From assembly GCA_965221655.1 (NCBI GenBank), contig OZ244906.1, forward strand, positions 558,001 to 622,000: a stretch of DNA of 64,000 nt, in the 5' to 3' direction. A program made the translations under genes and the position numbers. Position 1 is the first letter of the stretch; each line of letters opens with the position of its first letter. This DNA comes from Bin107 sp965221655 (GTDB lineage Bacteria; UBA8248). This document shows, one piece after another, positions 14,909-24,434 of this stretch. The notes below the pieces were generated by a model. It had not been told where the DNA came from. It saw nothing but the letters and a program-made list of their open reading frames with translations, and made no database searches.

Positions 14909-17140
14909 TTGCCCCCGATTCTGACGTCGCGTCCACCCGCCCGGATCATGGACATCGTCGATCTGGTAGAAGAATACTCGCCCGATTGCGCGGACCTCAT
15001 CACCCGCGCCTACGTTTTCACGGCAAAGGTACACCGGGGGCAGTCCCGCATTTCGGGGGAGCCCTATATATCCCATCCCCTGGAAGTTGCCCGCATCCTG
15101 GCCGAGTTGCGCCAGGACCCCGAAACCGTCTGCGCGGGGTTGCTCCACGACACGGTGGAGGATACCGCCACCACGCTCACGGAGATCGACGAGCACTTCG
15201 GCGAGCAGGTCGCCGAACTCGTCGACGGCGTTACGAAGCTGGCGAAAATAGACGTAACGAACACCCAGATGCGCCAGGCGGAAAGCTACCGCAAGATGCT
15301 GATCGCGATGGCAAAGGATATTCGCGTCATCATCATCAAGCTGGCGGACAGGCTCCACAACGCACTCACCCTCCACCACCTTCCCCCCAAGAGCAGGAAG
15401 CGCATCGCACTCGAGACGGCGGAAATATACGCTCCGCTCGCCAACCGCATCGGCATCGGCTGGCTCAAGGGCGCACTCGAAGACGTGGCGTTCAAGCACT
15501 TACACCCCAAGGAATTCCTCGAGATAGACGAGATGCTCAAGGACGGCCTCCAGGACCGCGAGACTTATCTCGAGCAAGTTATCGAGCAGGTGCGGGAGGA
15601 TTTACAGGCCGCAGGCGTGAGCGGTGTAGCGTCGGCGCGCTTCAAGCTGCACTCGAGCATCTACGAGAAGATGCAGACGCAAAACCTCGACTTCCACCAG
15701 GTCTATGACATCTGCGGCGTGCGCATCATCGTGGAGGAGGTGCGCGATTGCTACGCGGTGCTGGGAATCTTGCATTCGAAGTGGACGCCCATTCCCGGAC
15801 GTTTCAAGGACTACATCGCCCTGCCCAAGGCGAATCTCTATCAATCCCTCCACACGACCGTCGTCGGTCCCGAGGGCCAGCGGGTGGAGTTTCAGATTCG
15901 CACGAAGGAGATGCACCGGGTGGCCGAGGAGGGGATTGCGGCCCACTGGAAGTACAAGGAGGGCGAGGACGCCGCCGACGAGGGTCTGGCCGACAAGTTT
16001 GAGTGGATACGCCGCATCGTCGAGAGTCTGAACGAGGAGTCCGACCCCCGTAACCTGGTCGATTCCGTGAAGGTCAACCTTTTTCAGGACGAGGTGTTCG
16101 TCTTCACGCCCAGGGGCGAGGTGAAGAGCCTGCCGCGCGGAGCGACGCCGGTGGACTTTGCCTTCTCCATCCACACCGAGGTGGGCAGCCACTGCGTGGG
16201 GGCGAAGGTGAACGGCAAGATCGCACCCCTGAGCACGCTGCTCGAAAACGGCGACATCGTCGAGATACTCACGAACCCCCACCGTCATCCCAGTGCGGAT
16301 TGGATGAAGTTCGTCGTCACCGCGCGGGCGAAGCAGAAAATCAGAAACTGGATACGACAACAGCAGCGGGATCGCTCGCTGAAGCTCGGCCACGAGTTGC
16401 TCGAACACGAACTGGAGCGCTACGTGTCCGACGTGTCCGCCTACATGAAGCCCCGCGAGATCAAGGCGGTGGCGCGTTTTTTCGGGGTGCAGAACGACGA
16501 GGATTTGTTGATAGCAATCGGCTTCGGGCGCGTGTCGGCCCGCCAGGTGGCCCACAAAATGGTGCCCGAATCCCTCGTACACGAGCGCGAGCGAAAGGAG
16601 AAGTCTCGCCTCAGGCGCCTGGTGAATCGCGTGAGCCGCCAAAAGAACAAGGCGGGCATTCTCGTGAAGGGCCAGGACGACGTGTTGATTCGATACGGCA
16701 AATGCTGCCTGCCGATTCCGGGCGACGGAATCGTCGGCTTCATCACGCGGGGGCGCGGGGTGACCGTCCACAACAAGGATTGCCCGAACGTCAAATCCCT
16801 GATGGACGAGCGCGAGCGTCTCGTCGAAGTGTCGTGGGGCGAAATCGACAAGGGTCAGATGCACACGGTTTCCCTCATGGTCGAGGCGCGCGACAGGCAG
16901 GGTGTGCTGGCCGCACTGAGTTCCGCCATCGCCTCTTGCAAGGCGAACATCTCGCGCGTCGCCGCCGAGGCGGTGGAGGACAGGGCGGGAATTCGCCTGG
17001 ACGTGCAGGTGCACGACCTGGCCCACTTAAAAGACGTGATCAAGAAGATTCGCGAGGAGAAGTCCACTATCTCCGTCAGCCGCATCGCTCCCGAAGCGCC
17101 GCTGCGCAAGGGAGAGGTTTCGCAAATTCGCCCGGACTAG
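14909..17140 (+). CDS. rel: Bifunctional (p)ppGpp synthetase/hydrolase (Rel/SpoT)
   Basis: This enzyme makes and degrades the stringent-response alarmone (p)ppGpp. The 743 residues follow the long-RSH order. The HD hydrolase domain has YISHPLEVARIL and GLLHDTVEDT. The synthetase domain has YDICGVRIIVEEV, GRFKDYIALPK and YQSLHTTVVGP. The TGS domain (VFTPRGEVKSLPRGATPVDF), helical and zinc-finger-like segments (GKCCLPIPGD) and a C-terminal ACT domain follow. The HD pair and synthetase residues are intact, so both activities are expected. The TTG at 14909 has GGGGAGGAG five bases upstream, whereas the ATG at 14948 has no ribosome site, so I chose TTG. Confidence 0.95.
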   Translation: MPPILTSRPPARIMDIVDLVEEYSPDCADLITRAYVFTAKVHRGQSRISGEPYISHPLEVARILAELRQDPETVCAGLLHDTVEDTATTLTEIDEHFGEQVAELVDGVTKLAKIDVTNTQMRQAESYRKMLIAMAKDIRVIIIKLADRLHNALTLHHLPPKSRKRIALETAEIYAPLANRIGIGWLKGALEDVAFKHLHPKEFLEIDEMLKDGLQDRETYLEQVIEQVREDLQAAGVSGVASARFKLHSSIYEKMQTQNLDFHQVYDICGVRIIVEEVRDCYAVLGILHSKWTPIPGRFKDYIALPKANLYQSLHTTVVGPEGQRVEFQIRTKEMHRVAEEGIAAHWKYKEGEDAADEGLADKFEWIRRIVESLNEESDPRNLVDSVKVNLFQDEVFVFTPRGEVKSLPRGATPVDFAFSIHTEVGSHCVGAKVNGKIAPLSTLLENGDIVEILTNPHRHPSADWMKFVVTARAKQKIRNWIRQQQRDRSLKLGHELLEHELERYVSDVSAYMKPREIKAVARFFGVQNDEDLLIAIGFGRVSARQVAHKMVPESLVHERERKEKSRLRRLVNRVSRQKNKAGILVKGQDDVLIRYGKCCLPIPGDGIVGFITRGRGVTVHNKDCPNVKSLMDERERLVEVSWGEIDKGQMHTVSLMVEARDRQGVLAALSSAIASCKANISRVAAEAVEDRAGIRLDVQVHDLAHLKDVIKKIREEKSTISVSRIAPEAPLRKGEVSQIRPD

Positions 17141-17189
17141 GCCTCGCCTGCTCCCGCGCGCAGGCTGCCTCCCCACCGAAGACGCACGC

Positions 17190-17882
17190 ATGAGCGACGA
17201 CCTGCTCCACCACCCCTGGGACATCACCCCCGAGCAAGCCGTACGGGTGCAGCAAGCACTTGCCGGGCGCTTGGTTCTGCGCCCGCTGCATGGACGTCCG
17301 CGCACGATTGCCGGTGCAGACGTTTCCTGTCCCTGGCGCGGAAAGAGCGGCGTCGGCGGGGTGGTCGTCTTCTCCTATCCCGAGATGCAAGTGGTGGACG
17401 AGTCGTTCTACGCAGGCGCGCTGCCGTTTCCCTACGTGCCGGGCCTGCTCTCGTTCCGGGAGGGATTTTTGCTGGAGAAAGCCTTTATGGGTCTGCGCGA
17501 GAGACCGGACCTGCTGATCTGCGACGGCCAGGGCACGGCCCACCCGAGAGGTTTCGGCATCGCCTCCCACCTGGGGCTGCGCCTGGGCGTTCCGGCCTTC
17601 GGTTGCGCCAAGAGTCGTTTGTTCGGCCAGGCTGCGGGTACGCTGGGCGAAGAGAAGGGTGCCCGGCTGCATCTGCTGGGACCCGACGGAGCGGAGATAG
17701 GCGCAGTGCTCAGAACCAGGCGGGGCGTAAAGCCCGTCTACGTCTCGCCCGGCCACTTGGTTGACGTAGATGGCGCGGTGGAGTGGACGCTTGCGACCAC
17801 GCCGCGCTACCGCCTGCCCGAAGTCGTTCGCGCAGCACACCGGCGCGTAAACGAAGAGAGAATCAAGAGGGGATTTATATAA
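17190..17882 (+). CDS. nfi: Endonuclease V
   Basis: Endonuclease V nicks DNA one base 3' to deoxyinosine and other deaminated bases. The 230-residue protein has the catalytic Asp in IAGADVSCPW and the conserved YVPGLLSFREGFLLEKAF block, which holds the wedge and catalytic Glu. LLICDGQGTAHPRGFGIASH carries the second Asp and the His. The length is typical. It lies about 50 bases after rel and may share its transcript. Its stop codon overlaps the T-tract of a terminator that serves the convergent cytochrome gene. Confidence 0.93.
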   Translation: MSDDLLHHPWDITPEQAVRVQQALAGRLVLRPLHGRPRTIAGADVSCPWRGKSGVGGVVVFSYPEMQVVDESFYAGALPFPYVPGLLSFREGFLLEKAFMGLRERPDLLICDGQGTAHPRGFGIASHLGLRLGVPAFGCAKSRLFGQAAGTLGEEKGARLHLLGPDGAEIGAVLRTRRGVKPVYVSPGHLVDVDGAVEWTLATTPRYRLPEVVRAAHRRVNEERIKRGFI

Positions 17883-17908
17883 AAAAGGCGCCCGGAAAAC
17901 CGAGCGCC
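17881..17908 (-). terminator. Intrinsic terminator of the octaheme cytochrome gene
   Basis: On the minus strand GGCGCTCGG and CCGGGCGCC (one mismatch) flank a TTTT loop and are followed by six T residues. It sits 25 bases after the cytochrome stop and may also slow plus-strand transcription from nfi. Confidence 0.8.
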
Positions 17909-17933
17909 TCTTGGTGGGGTAGTTTGGTGGCGG

Positions 17934-20837
17934 CTAGCCCGGGGATGCGTTCGCCCCGGCCGAAGGCCCTGCCGCACCGGGGGCGGTGGGGCCGTTTCCG
18001 ATGGTGGGCTCGAGGAAATTCTTCTCGAGCATCAGGTAGTCGCGAATCGCGCGAATCTGGCGATAGGCGTCGCCGCCGAGCAACTCCTCGTCGATGGGCT
18101 CGCCGTGACTCTCGAGCGTCGCCTTGCCGATGTCCTTGCCCAGGTCGGTGGGCGAGGAGATGCTCACCTTGTTCTCGTCCAGGGTCGTTACCTTCACGAG
18201 GTGGGTAGCGCCTCCCATGCGCAGGGTGGCGAACTGCTCCTCGGGCAGCTCGACTTCTTTGGTTGCCTCGAGCTCGTAGATGAACAGCCCGTCTTCTTTC
18301 TCGCCCCGCGTGCCCTTGACGATGTCGGCGGTCTGGCCCGCGCCCTCAAAGAAGTTGGGCATCCGGGTTCCGGGCTGTATCTTGCCCGGGTATATCAGCC
18401 AGTCGACGATCCAGTCGGGTCGCAGGCGGCTCTTGGAGAGCAGTAGGTTCGGCGCGGTGGGAGGTTCCTGACCCGGTGGAGGAGGCCACTCGCCGTGGCA
18501 GGCCAGGCAGTCGGCCATGGTGAAGAGCTTCTTGCCGGCTGCGAGATTCTCGGCACTCACCGTCTTGGCGTCGAAATGGATGTAGGGCTGGAGCCTGTCG
18601 TCCAGTGCGGCGAAGTAGTCCACCAGGGCGGCCGCGTCTTCCTCGGGCATCTCGAAGCTGGGCATCCGTACCTGGAGCCACGGCCTGAGCGTAACGACGT
18701 TGCGCAAAAAGCCGAAGAACCAGTCGGGCTGTACCTTTCTGCCCTCGCCGTTCAGCAGGGGTGGTCCGTTCGTCTTCTCCTCGTAGCGGCGGAGGAGGTC
18801 GCCTCCCCAGTTTTCGATGACGTGGCAGCCCTGGCAATTGTACTTCTCGAGCATCCGGCGGCCCTTTTCGATGCGCGCGGCGCGCACGTCAAGTTCCGCG
18901 TGCACGCTGTGCGGCGCGCCGTGCGGCGTCATCGAGCGCAGCAGAGTGCGTATGGCGGAGACTTCCTCGTCGCTGAGCTCGAAGTTGGGCATGAGGAGGG
19001 TTTCGCGCTCGGTCTGGTAGAGCTTCGGGTTCTTGAGCTTGCCGAACGTCCACGCCTCCCAGGTGTGGGGCATGTCCACCACGTTGCCGAAGGAGAGCTC
19101 AAAGGGTTTCTTGGCGGCGAAGCGCGTCAGGTCCGGGCCGATTTTGGAGAGCGACTCCGTGCCGGGTATGACGTGGCAGCCGAAGCACCCGTGCGTCGCC
19201 ACGAGCTTCTTGCCCCGCTCGTAGGAGGGCGCTTCACCCAGCTTGCGGGGTTTGGAGCGCTTCTCCGCGGGCGTGAGGCTGACGAGGTAGGCCGTAATCG
19301 AGCCCGCCTCCTCGTCGGTGAGGCGCAGGCTGGGCATCTTGGTGTCGTGCCAGTAGGCCTTGGGGTTCTTGAGCCAGCGGAACAGCCAGTCGGGCTGCAC
19401 CTTGGCGCCGATGTTCTGGAGAGCGGGGGCGAAGTCGCGGTTGCGGTAGACTAACGTTCTGCCGTCCACGCCCTCAAGCGGCGGGCCGGCGTCGACGTCC
19501 TTCTCGTTGCGAACGTGGCAACCCAGACACCCCACGCCCTCAAACAGGTCTTTCCCTTTGGCAATCTGCGCCGCGTCGCCGAGACCCGGAACCTGCGTCG
19601 CCTCCGTCTTGCGCGGCCCCTGCCGCCAAACGTAAGTAGCGATGTCGAGCGCTTCCTGATCCGTGAAGCTGAAATAGGGCATCCGGGTGCGCGGGTTGTA
19701 GTCCTTGGGACGCTTGACCCAGGAGACGAGCCAGGCGGGCGTTACCTTCTCCTGGATTCTCGAGAGGTCGGGTCCCACCTGGCGCAGGTCCTCGGTGCCC
19801 GGCAGCGTGTGGCAGCCGTTGCAGCCCATCTCGCGCACGAGCGATATGGCGCGCGAGACCTTGGGCGCCTCGGGAATGTTGAACACCTCGGTGTGGCAGC
19901 TGCGGCACTTGGTTTGCGCCTCGCTGCCGCGCAGCATGGGGTCTTCCCAGAACTGCACGTAGCCGTGGGCCTTGTCGACGCTGGTCACGGCCGAGCCCTG
20001 CCCGCCGTGGCAAAGCGTGCAGCCCACCTTGTTCAGAGGGTGATCCGAGAGGTAGAACTTGCGGTTCGGGTGCGTGCGAAACGGCTGTGGCGCGTCTTCA
20101 AAGCCCGCGCGGTTGATGCCCAGGTGGCACGTCTGGCACCGGTCGACCTTCATCACGGGTTCGTTGAAGTTGTTGCGCTCGTATTCGCGCAAGACGATTT
20201 GCTTGATCTCGTAGGGGCGGCGCGCGATGCCCCCAAGGCGTCGCTCCTGAGAGGAGATGTCGGCGGCTACCTGTCGCCGCGTCGCGCGCAGCGTTTTGAG
20301 TTCTTTCTCCTTCGCTTCGATCTTCGCCCGTATGGCGTCGCGCGCGGTTTCCGCCTTCGCCGCGACGGGCGTTATCTCCTCGAGCTGGGCCTTGGCGTCG
20401 TCTACTTCCTTTTGCTCGGCCGTTTTGTCGTGGCCCTGGCGAATGGCCTCTTGGAGATAGAAGTAGGACTGGTCGTAGAGTGCCTTGCGAAAGCCGAGTT
20501 CCTGCACCTTCTCGAAGGCGTCGAGCTCGCTCTGGGCGAGTTGCGCCCGCAGGGCGGCGAGTTCCTCATCGCGCGCGAGGTTTTGCTCCTGCTCGGCGAT
20601 TTTCTTGTCGACTTCCGCTATCTGTGGACCGCTCGCCTTGCGCAGAGCGGCGAGCTCCTTCTCCACCATGGCCTTCTCGTAGGCGTTGAAACTCTTTTGG
20701 TACTTCTTCCACGGCCTGCGCGTGAACGCCTCGTCCCATACCGTCCAGAACGTGACGGCAACCATGATGATCCCGAGGATGAAAAACGGAATGGGGCTGG
20801 TTCTCTCTTCGGGGGGCTTGAAATCTCGACCTTGCAT
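17934..20837 (-). CDS. Large membrane-anchored octaheme c-type cytochrome
   Basis: The 967-residue protein has one N-terminal membrane helix (about 15-33) and a long charged coiled coil (about 45-200). Eight CxxCH heme sites follow, at 234, 273, 311, 339, 437, 551, 668 and 777. The last five sit in repeated monoheme cytochrome c domains, each with its own Met ligand motif (TRMPYF, TKMPSL, LLMPNF, VRMPSF, TRMPNF). The first three form a more compact N-terminal module. I chose the ATG at 20837 because a near-perfect promoter lies at 20905-20933, which rules out the longer frame. With no c1 in the bc operon, it is the natural candidate acceptor or terminal conduit, by inference. Confidence 0.87.
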   Translation of the reverse strand: MQGRDFKPPEERTSPIPFFILGIIMVAVTFWTVWDEAFTRRPWKKYQKSFNAYEKAMVEKELAALRKASGPQIAEVDKKIAEQEQNLARDEELAALRAQLAQSELDAFEKVQELGFRKALYDQSYFYLQEAIRQGHDKTAEQKEVDDAKAQLEEITPVAAKAETARDAIRAKIEAKEKELKTLRATRRQVAADISSQERRLGGIARRPYEIKQIVLREYERNNFNEPVMKVDRCQTCHLGINRAGFEDAPQPFRTHPNRKFYLSDHPLNKVGCTLCHGGQGSAVTSVDKAHGYVQFWEDPMLRGSEAQTKCRSCHTEVFNIPEAPKVSRAISLVREMGCNGCHTLPGTEDLRQVGPDLSRIQEKVTPAWLVSWVKRPKDYNPRTRMPYFSFTDQEALDIATYVWRQGPRKTEATQVPGLGDAAQIAKGKDLFEGVGCLGCHVRNEKDVDAGPPLEGVDGRTLVYRNRDFAPALQNIGAKVQPDWLFRWLKNPKAYWHDTKMPSLRLTDEEAGSITAYLVSLTPAEKRSKPRKLGEAPSYERGKKLVATHGCFGCHVIPGTESLSKIGPDLTRFAAKKPFELSFGNVVDMPHTWEAWTFGKLKNPKLYQTERETLLMPNFELSDEEVSAIRTLLRSMTPHGAPHSVHAELDVRAARIEKGRRMLEKYNCQGCHVIENWGGDLLRRYEEKTNGPPLLNGEGRKVQPDWFFGFLRNVVTLRPWLQVRMPSFEMPEEDAAALVDYFAALDDRLQPYIHFDAKTVSAENLAAGKKLFTMADCLACHGEWPPPPGQEPPTAPNLLLSKSRLRPDWIVDWLIYPGKIQPGTRMPNFFEGAGQTADIVKGTRGEKEDGLFIYELEATKEVELPEEQFATLRMGGATHLVKVTTLDENKVSISSPTDLGKDIGKATLESHGEPIDEELLGGDAYRQIRAIRDYLMLEKNFLEPTIGNGPTAPGAAGPSAGANASPG

Positions 20838-20904
20838 ATTGAAAAGAAACTCCCGACGTACAGAGCGGAAATGGTGAATTTCCTCGCAGACGAAAACTGG
20901 GCTG

Positions 20905-20933
20905 ATTATAGGTAGGCGCAGGTTGGGAGTCAA
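20905..20933 (-). promoter_or_regulatory. Strong sigma70-type promoter of the octaheme cytochrome gene
   Basis: On the minus strand TTGACT (20933-20928) and a perfect TATAAT (20910-20905) are separated by 17 bases. The predicted start of transcription is about 60 bases upstream of the ATG at 20837. Confidence 0.7.
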
Positions 20934-21003
20934 CTGGGGGAGGGGTGGTTTTCACGTACGGGAAAACGCCGAAAACGCGCCGCGCCGCGGGGGTTCGCCC
21001 CCG

Positions 21004-24000
21004 CTATTCGCTTTGGTTTCGGATGATGTGGGCGAGTTGGCGGATGATGGCTATCGAGATGGTGGGGTGCTCGTGAATGAGTTGCAAGAGGGGTTCTTTC
21101 TCGATGGCGAGCAGAGAGGTGTCCTTGCTCGTGCGCGCGCCTGCGCTCCGGCCCTCGTCGCCGAAGAGTGCGATTTCGCCGAAGGAGGTCGTGGGGCCGA
21201 GGGTGGCGAGAACCCGAGGAGCGCCGTTCGCCTGGTTGAGGAAAATCTCGATTTCTCCCTCCACGATCACGTAGAGATAGTCGCAGGGGTCGCCCTGCTC
21301 GAACAGAACCGCGCCTCCTTCCACCTGCATCTCGCGGGATATGTTACTCAGTATCTTGAGCTCGTCGGCGTTCATCGTCTCGAACATGTTGACGCCTTTG
21401 AGGAACAGGGCTTTTTCGATGGTCGAGAGCATGACCTTCTCCCGTGTCGATGCATCGGTGCGCAGCGCCTGGAGGCGCACGAGTTCGCTCGCGTCGTTTC
21501 GCGCTTCGTGGAGGAGCGCTTCGTCCTCATCTTTCCCGATAACGCGCAGGGCGGCAACTGCCGATTCGCGAACGAATGGGTCGGCGTCCGCCGCGTGCGC
21601 GCGAATGCGCGCGGCCCACTGCGCTCCGGGCGGCGTGCGCGCGGCGTATCTGCCCGCCGCGTCGACGGCGATGGCGCGGAGCCACCCGTTTTCCGCTTCC
21701 AGCCAATTCGCGAGAACGTCCTCGATGGATTGTTCGGGAATTTCCCACAACTTCCTGCCCTCAGCGATGCGGTCTGCGCTCGAGCGTCCCAGCAGGAGGG
21801 GTTCGAGAGCGAGAATGAGCACCCGCGCGTTGCCCGCCGCGGAGAAATTCGAGAGCGTCTCGATGGCGATGGCCCGGGACGCACCCCCGCGTGCGATGGA
21901 TTCGGCCACGGTGTCCACCGTCTTCTCGTCGCCAATGACGCCCAGAAGCTCGAGCAGCACCCGCTGGCGTTCCTCGACCAGGTCCTCCAGCGCCTTGCGG
22001 AGCATGGGGAAGGTGGATGCGTCTTCTCTCGCCTCGATGGCGGCCAGGTGGTTAATGATGCCGTAGACCTCCCGCAGATGCTCCACGGCGAACGCGGAGA
22101 GGGCGTCGACGATTTGCCCGGCGCTCATCTCCTCGTTGCCGTTTGGGGCGTTTCGGGACAGCAGGGGCAGGAGAAACGAGAGCAATCCCGCGCCCTCGAG
22201 GTGGAGCGTGCCCTTGCGCTTCATGGTCTTGAGCGATTCGATGGCCTGTCTGCGCACGAGTGCGTCCGCGTCAGAGAGCGCGGCCAGCGTCCGCTCAAAA
22301 TTCTCTTGCGAGCCCTGGTTGCCGAGTTGGGCAACGCCCCTGCGCCGAATCGCGGGGCTCGCGTCCGTCGTGGCGAGGCGAACAACCTCGGCCATCTTCT
22401 CCTCGTCCACCCCCTCGCTCATGGCGAGGGCCTCTATGGCCTCCAGGGCGGCCTCGCGTACTTTCCCCTCCTTCTCGCGGAGGTAGGGAAGCAGTCGGCT
22501 GATGAAGCGCGGGTTTTCGAGTTCGCCGATGCAGCGCAGGGCGCAGACCCGCGCCTGCGTATCCTCCTCGTTCATCATCGCGTGGAGTGCTTGCAGGCCG
22601 TTAGCGAGCCAGAACAGGTCGTCGGAGCGCACAAGCAACTCGATGGCGCGCGCGCGCACCTCGGGGGAGGAGTCCTCAAGGTTTTCGTGCACGGTCTGTA
22701 CCGTTTCCTCGGTCAGGCCGACGCGCTCGGCGGCGTCCATGGCGGCGCAGCGTACGAGGGGCTCCGGCGCAGTCAAATATTCCCGGAGCAGGGCGCGCGT
22801 TTTTTCGGCGTCATCCTCCCCGGATACCCGGGCGAGAATTTTGAGCAACTCCGCAGCCGCGTATCCCGAGCGTTTGGGGATTTCATCGAGAATCATCCCG
22901 AACGTCTCGCTTCTTCCGGTGTCGGCCATCATGCGCGCGGCGAAGACGCACAAATCGTCGTCGCCCTCGCGGAGGTTCCTGGCGAGTATCGCCATGCTCT
23001 GCTCGTCGATGGGGCCGAAGCCCTCCTGGGCGTAGCGGAACAGCCCGAGGTTGCGCTCCTCGAGCATTTTGCGCAGGGCCGCGCCGTATTCCCGGCGCAC
23101 GAAGAAGCCTGCCGCCAAATAGGCGAAGGCGATGCACAAGGAGACGAGCGCCACCCAGCCCGGGCTCAGCGGGAACAGCGCGAGCCCCGTCGGCTTGATG
23201 ACGAGCAGCGCGACGCCGCTCACGATGCTTGCCACGGCGACGACCTGGCCCGAGACGAACGCGCCCACGCGCGCGCGAACGGAGGGGGCGACGGCGTTAT
23301 AGAGCAGGGCATTGATAGCGTTTCGAATCGACTCCTGGAGGTTTTTGTTGTTGAACCGCAAGAAGACGGCGGAGTAGAAGCCGGGCGAAACCGCCATGGC
23401 GAGGAGGCCGACGATGGTGGTCAGCGGGTAGATGAGGTTCGCCGTGCCCAGCCCGAGGCGCTTGATGATGCGCGGGGTGACGAACGTCTGCACGAGCAGT
23501 GAGAACGCGCTGCCGATGGCGGTGAAATACCCCAGGAACGCGGCGAGTTGCGCGCGATCGGAAAATACCTCCCGAAAGACGAGGCTGTACTGAAAGTCCT
23601 GAAAACTGCGCAGGATGACGACCAGAAAGCTGAACACGGCGAACGCGCACACGTAGCCGTTCGTGCGTAAAAGCGCGAGGCTGCCCGAGCGCGTCCCCGT
23701 CCTTGATGTCTTGCGTTTCTTGGGGGCGGCGTCCTCGATGAGGTGATCCCCCAGCCTGCGTTCGACGTATTGCACCATCCCGATGCTGAGGAGGATGCAG
23801 CCGATCCACACGAAAAGCAGGTTCGTTACGTCGCCCAGAGCGGGAATCAGCAGGGGAATGGACAGACCGCCCAGAATGCCGCCGTAACGCCCCCCCGTGA
23901 GGATGATGGGCACCAGGCGCTTCGATTGCAGGACGTCGAGATACTGGCCGTAGAGGGCGCGAAAATTGTTCGGCAGCATGTTCGTGAACATCACGAACAG

Positions 24001-24360
24001 GGTGTGGAGAAGGGGGAAGGCGATGGGCATTCCGTAGGCGCGTATGTCGGCCATGGCGAGCAGGCGGATGCCCAGCACGAGTACGATGAAAAATGCCAGG
24101 ACGCTCTTGAACATCGCCGGAATGGAGAGTTTTTCGGTGAGCGAGGAGTAGAACGTGCTCACGAAGATGATCATCAAGGCGTTGAATATGTACATGTAAG
24201 GCAGAAAGCCCGGGCCGACTTCGGAGAGGAACAGCGCCTCCGACACCGCAATGCCGATGGAGAACTGCACCCCGATGAGGAGGTAGAACGAGAAGAACAC
24301 CGAGAATACGAGCAGTTCCTCTTCCTGGATGTCGAATGCTTTTTTGAGGATCTTCGCCAT
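21004..24360 (-). CDS. Nucleotide-transporter-like membrane protein fused to HEAT repeats and a cNMP-binding domain
   Basis: The 1,118-residue protein has three parts. Residues about 1-420 carry around twelve membrane helices resembling the NTT/Npt ADP-ATP carrier and MFS fold (LLVFSVFFSFYLLIGVQFSI, FTNMLPNNFRALYGQYLDVL). About 430-970 is a run of HEAT-like helical repeats (SPEVRARAIELLVRSDD, GKVREAALEAIEALA, DADALVRRQAIESLKTMK). About 980-1118 is a cyclic-nucleotide-binding domain with FGEIALFGDEGRSAGART, which keeps the phosphate-binding Glu and Arg. The transported substrate is unknown and it may be a sensor rather than a carrier. It lies 74 bases downstream of the ATP-grasp cassette on the same strand. 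Confidence 0.8.
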   Translation of the reverse strand: MAKILKKAFDIQEEELLVFSVFFSFYLLIGVQFSIGIAVSEALFLSEVGPGFLPYMYIFNALMIIFVSTFYSSLTEKLSIPAMFKSVLAFFIVLVLGIRLLAMADIRAYGMPIAFPLLHTLFVMFTNMLPNNFRALYGQYLDVLQSKRLVPIILTGGRYGGILGGLSIPLLIPALGDVTNLLFVWIGCILLSIGMVQYVERRLGDHLIEDAAPKKRKTSRTGTRSGSLALLRTNGYVCAFAVFSFLVVILRSFQDFQYSLVFREVFSDRAQLAAFLGYFTAIGSAFSLLVQTFVTPRIIKRLGLGTANLIYPLTTIVGLLAMAVSPGFYSAVFLRFNNKNLQESIRNAINALLYNAVAPSVRARVGAFVSGQVVAVASIVSGVALLVIKPTGLALFPLSPGWVALVSLCIAFAYLAAGFFVRREYGAALRKMLEERNLGLFRYAQEGFGPIDEQSMAILARNLREGDDDLCVFAARMMADTGRSETFGMILDEIPKRSGYAAAELLKILARVSGEDDAEKTRALLREYLTAPEPLVRCAAMDAAERVGLTEETVQTVHENLEDSSPEVRARAIELLVRSDDLFWLANGLQALHAMMNEEDTQARVCALRCIGELENPRFISRLLPYLREKEGKVREAALEAIEALAMSEGVDEEKMAEVVRLATTDASPAIRRRGVAQLGNQGSQENFERTLAALSDADALVRRQAIESLKTMKRKGTLHLEGAGLLSFLLPLLSRNAPNGNEEMSAGQIVDALSAFAVEHLREVYGIINHLAAIEAREDASTFPMLRKALEDLVEERQRVLLELLGVIGDEKTVDTVAESIARGGASRAIAIETLSNFSAAGNARVLILALEPLLLGRSSADRIAEGRKLWEIPEQSIEDVLANWLEAENGWLRAIAVDAAGRYAARTPPGAQWAARIRAHAADADPFVRESAVAALRVIGKDEDEALLHEARNDASELVRLQALRTDASTREKVMLSTIEKALFLKGVNMFETMNADELKILSNISREMQVEGGAVLFEQGDPCDYLYVIVEGEIEIFLNQANGAPRVLATLGPTTSFGEIALFGDEGRSAGARTSKDTSLLAIEKEPLLQLIHEHPTISIAIIRQLAHIIRNQSE

Positions 24361-24389
24361 GATGGCGTTCTCGGAGCGCGGGCGTGCGC

Positions 24390-24415
24390 CTCGCCCCGGC
24401 GGCAGCAGGGGCGAG
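24390..24415. repeat. Perfect 8-bp hairpin between the ATP-grasp cassette and the transporter-like gene
   Basis: CTCGCCCC and GGGGCGAG flank a ten-base loop. There is no T-tract on either strand, so read-through from the cassette into the downstream gene remains possible. It could modulate expression or stabilise the transcript end. Confidence 0.5.
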
Positions 24416-24434
24416 ACCGACGGATTCAGAAAAT

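Noticed and set aside
20838..20933. N-terminal extension of the octaheme cytochrome frame
   Set aside because: It overlaps a near-consensus promoter, so the ATG at 20837 is the first usable start.
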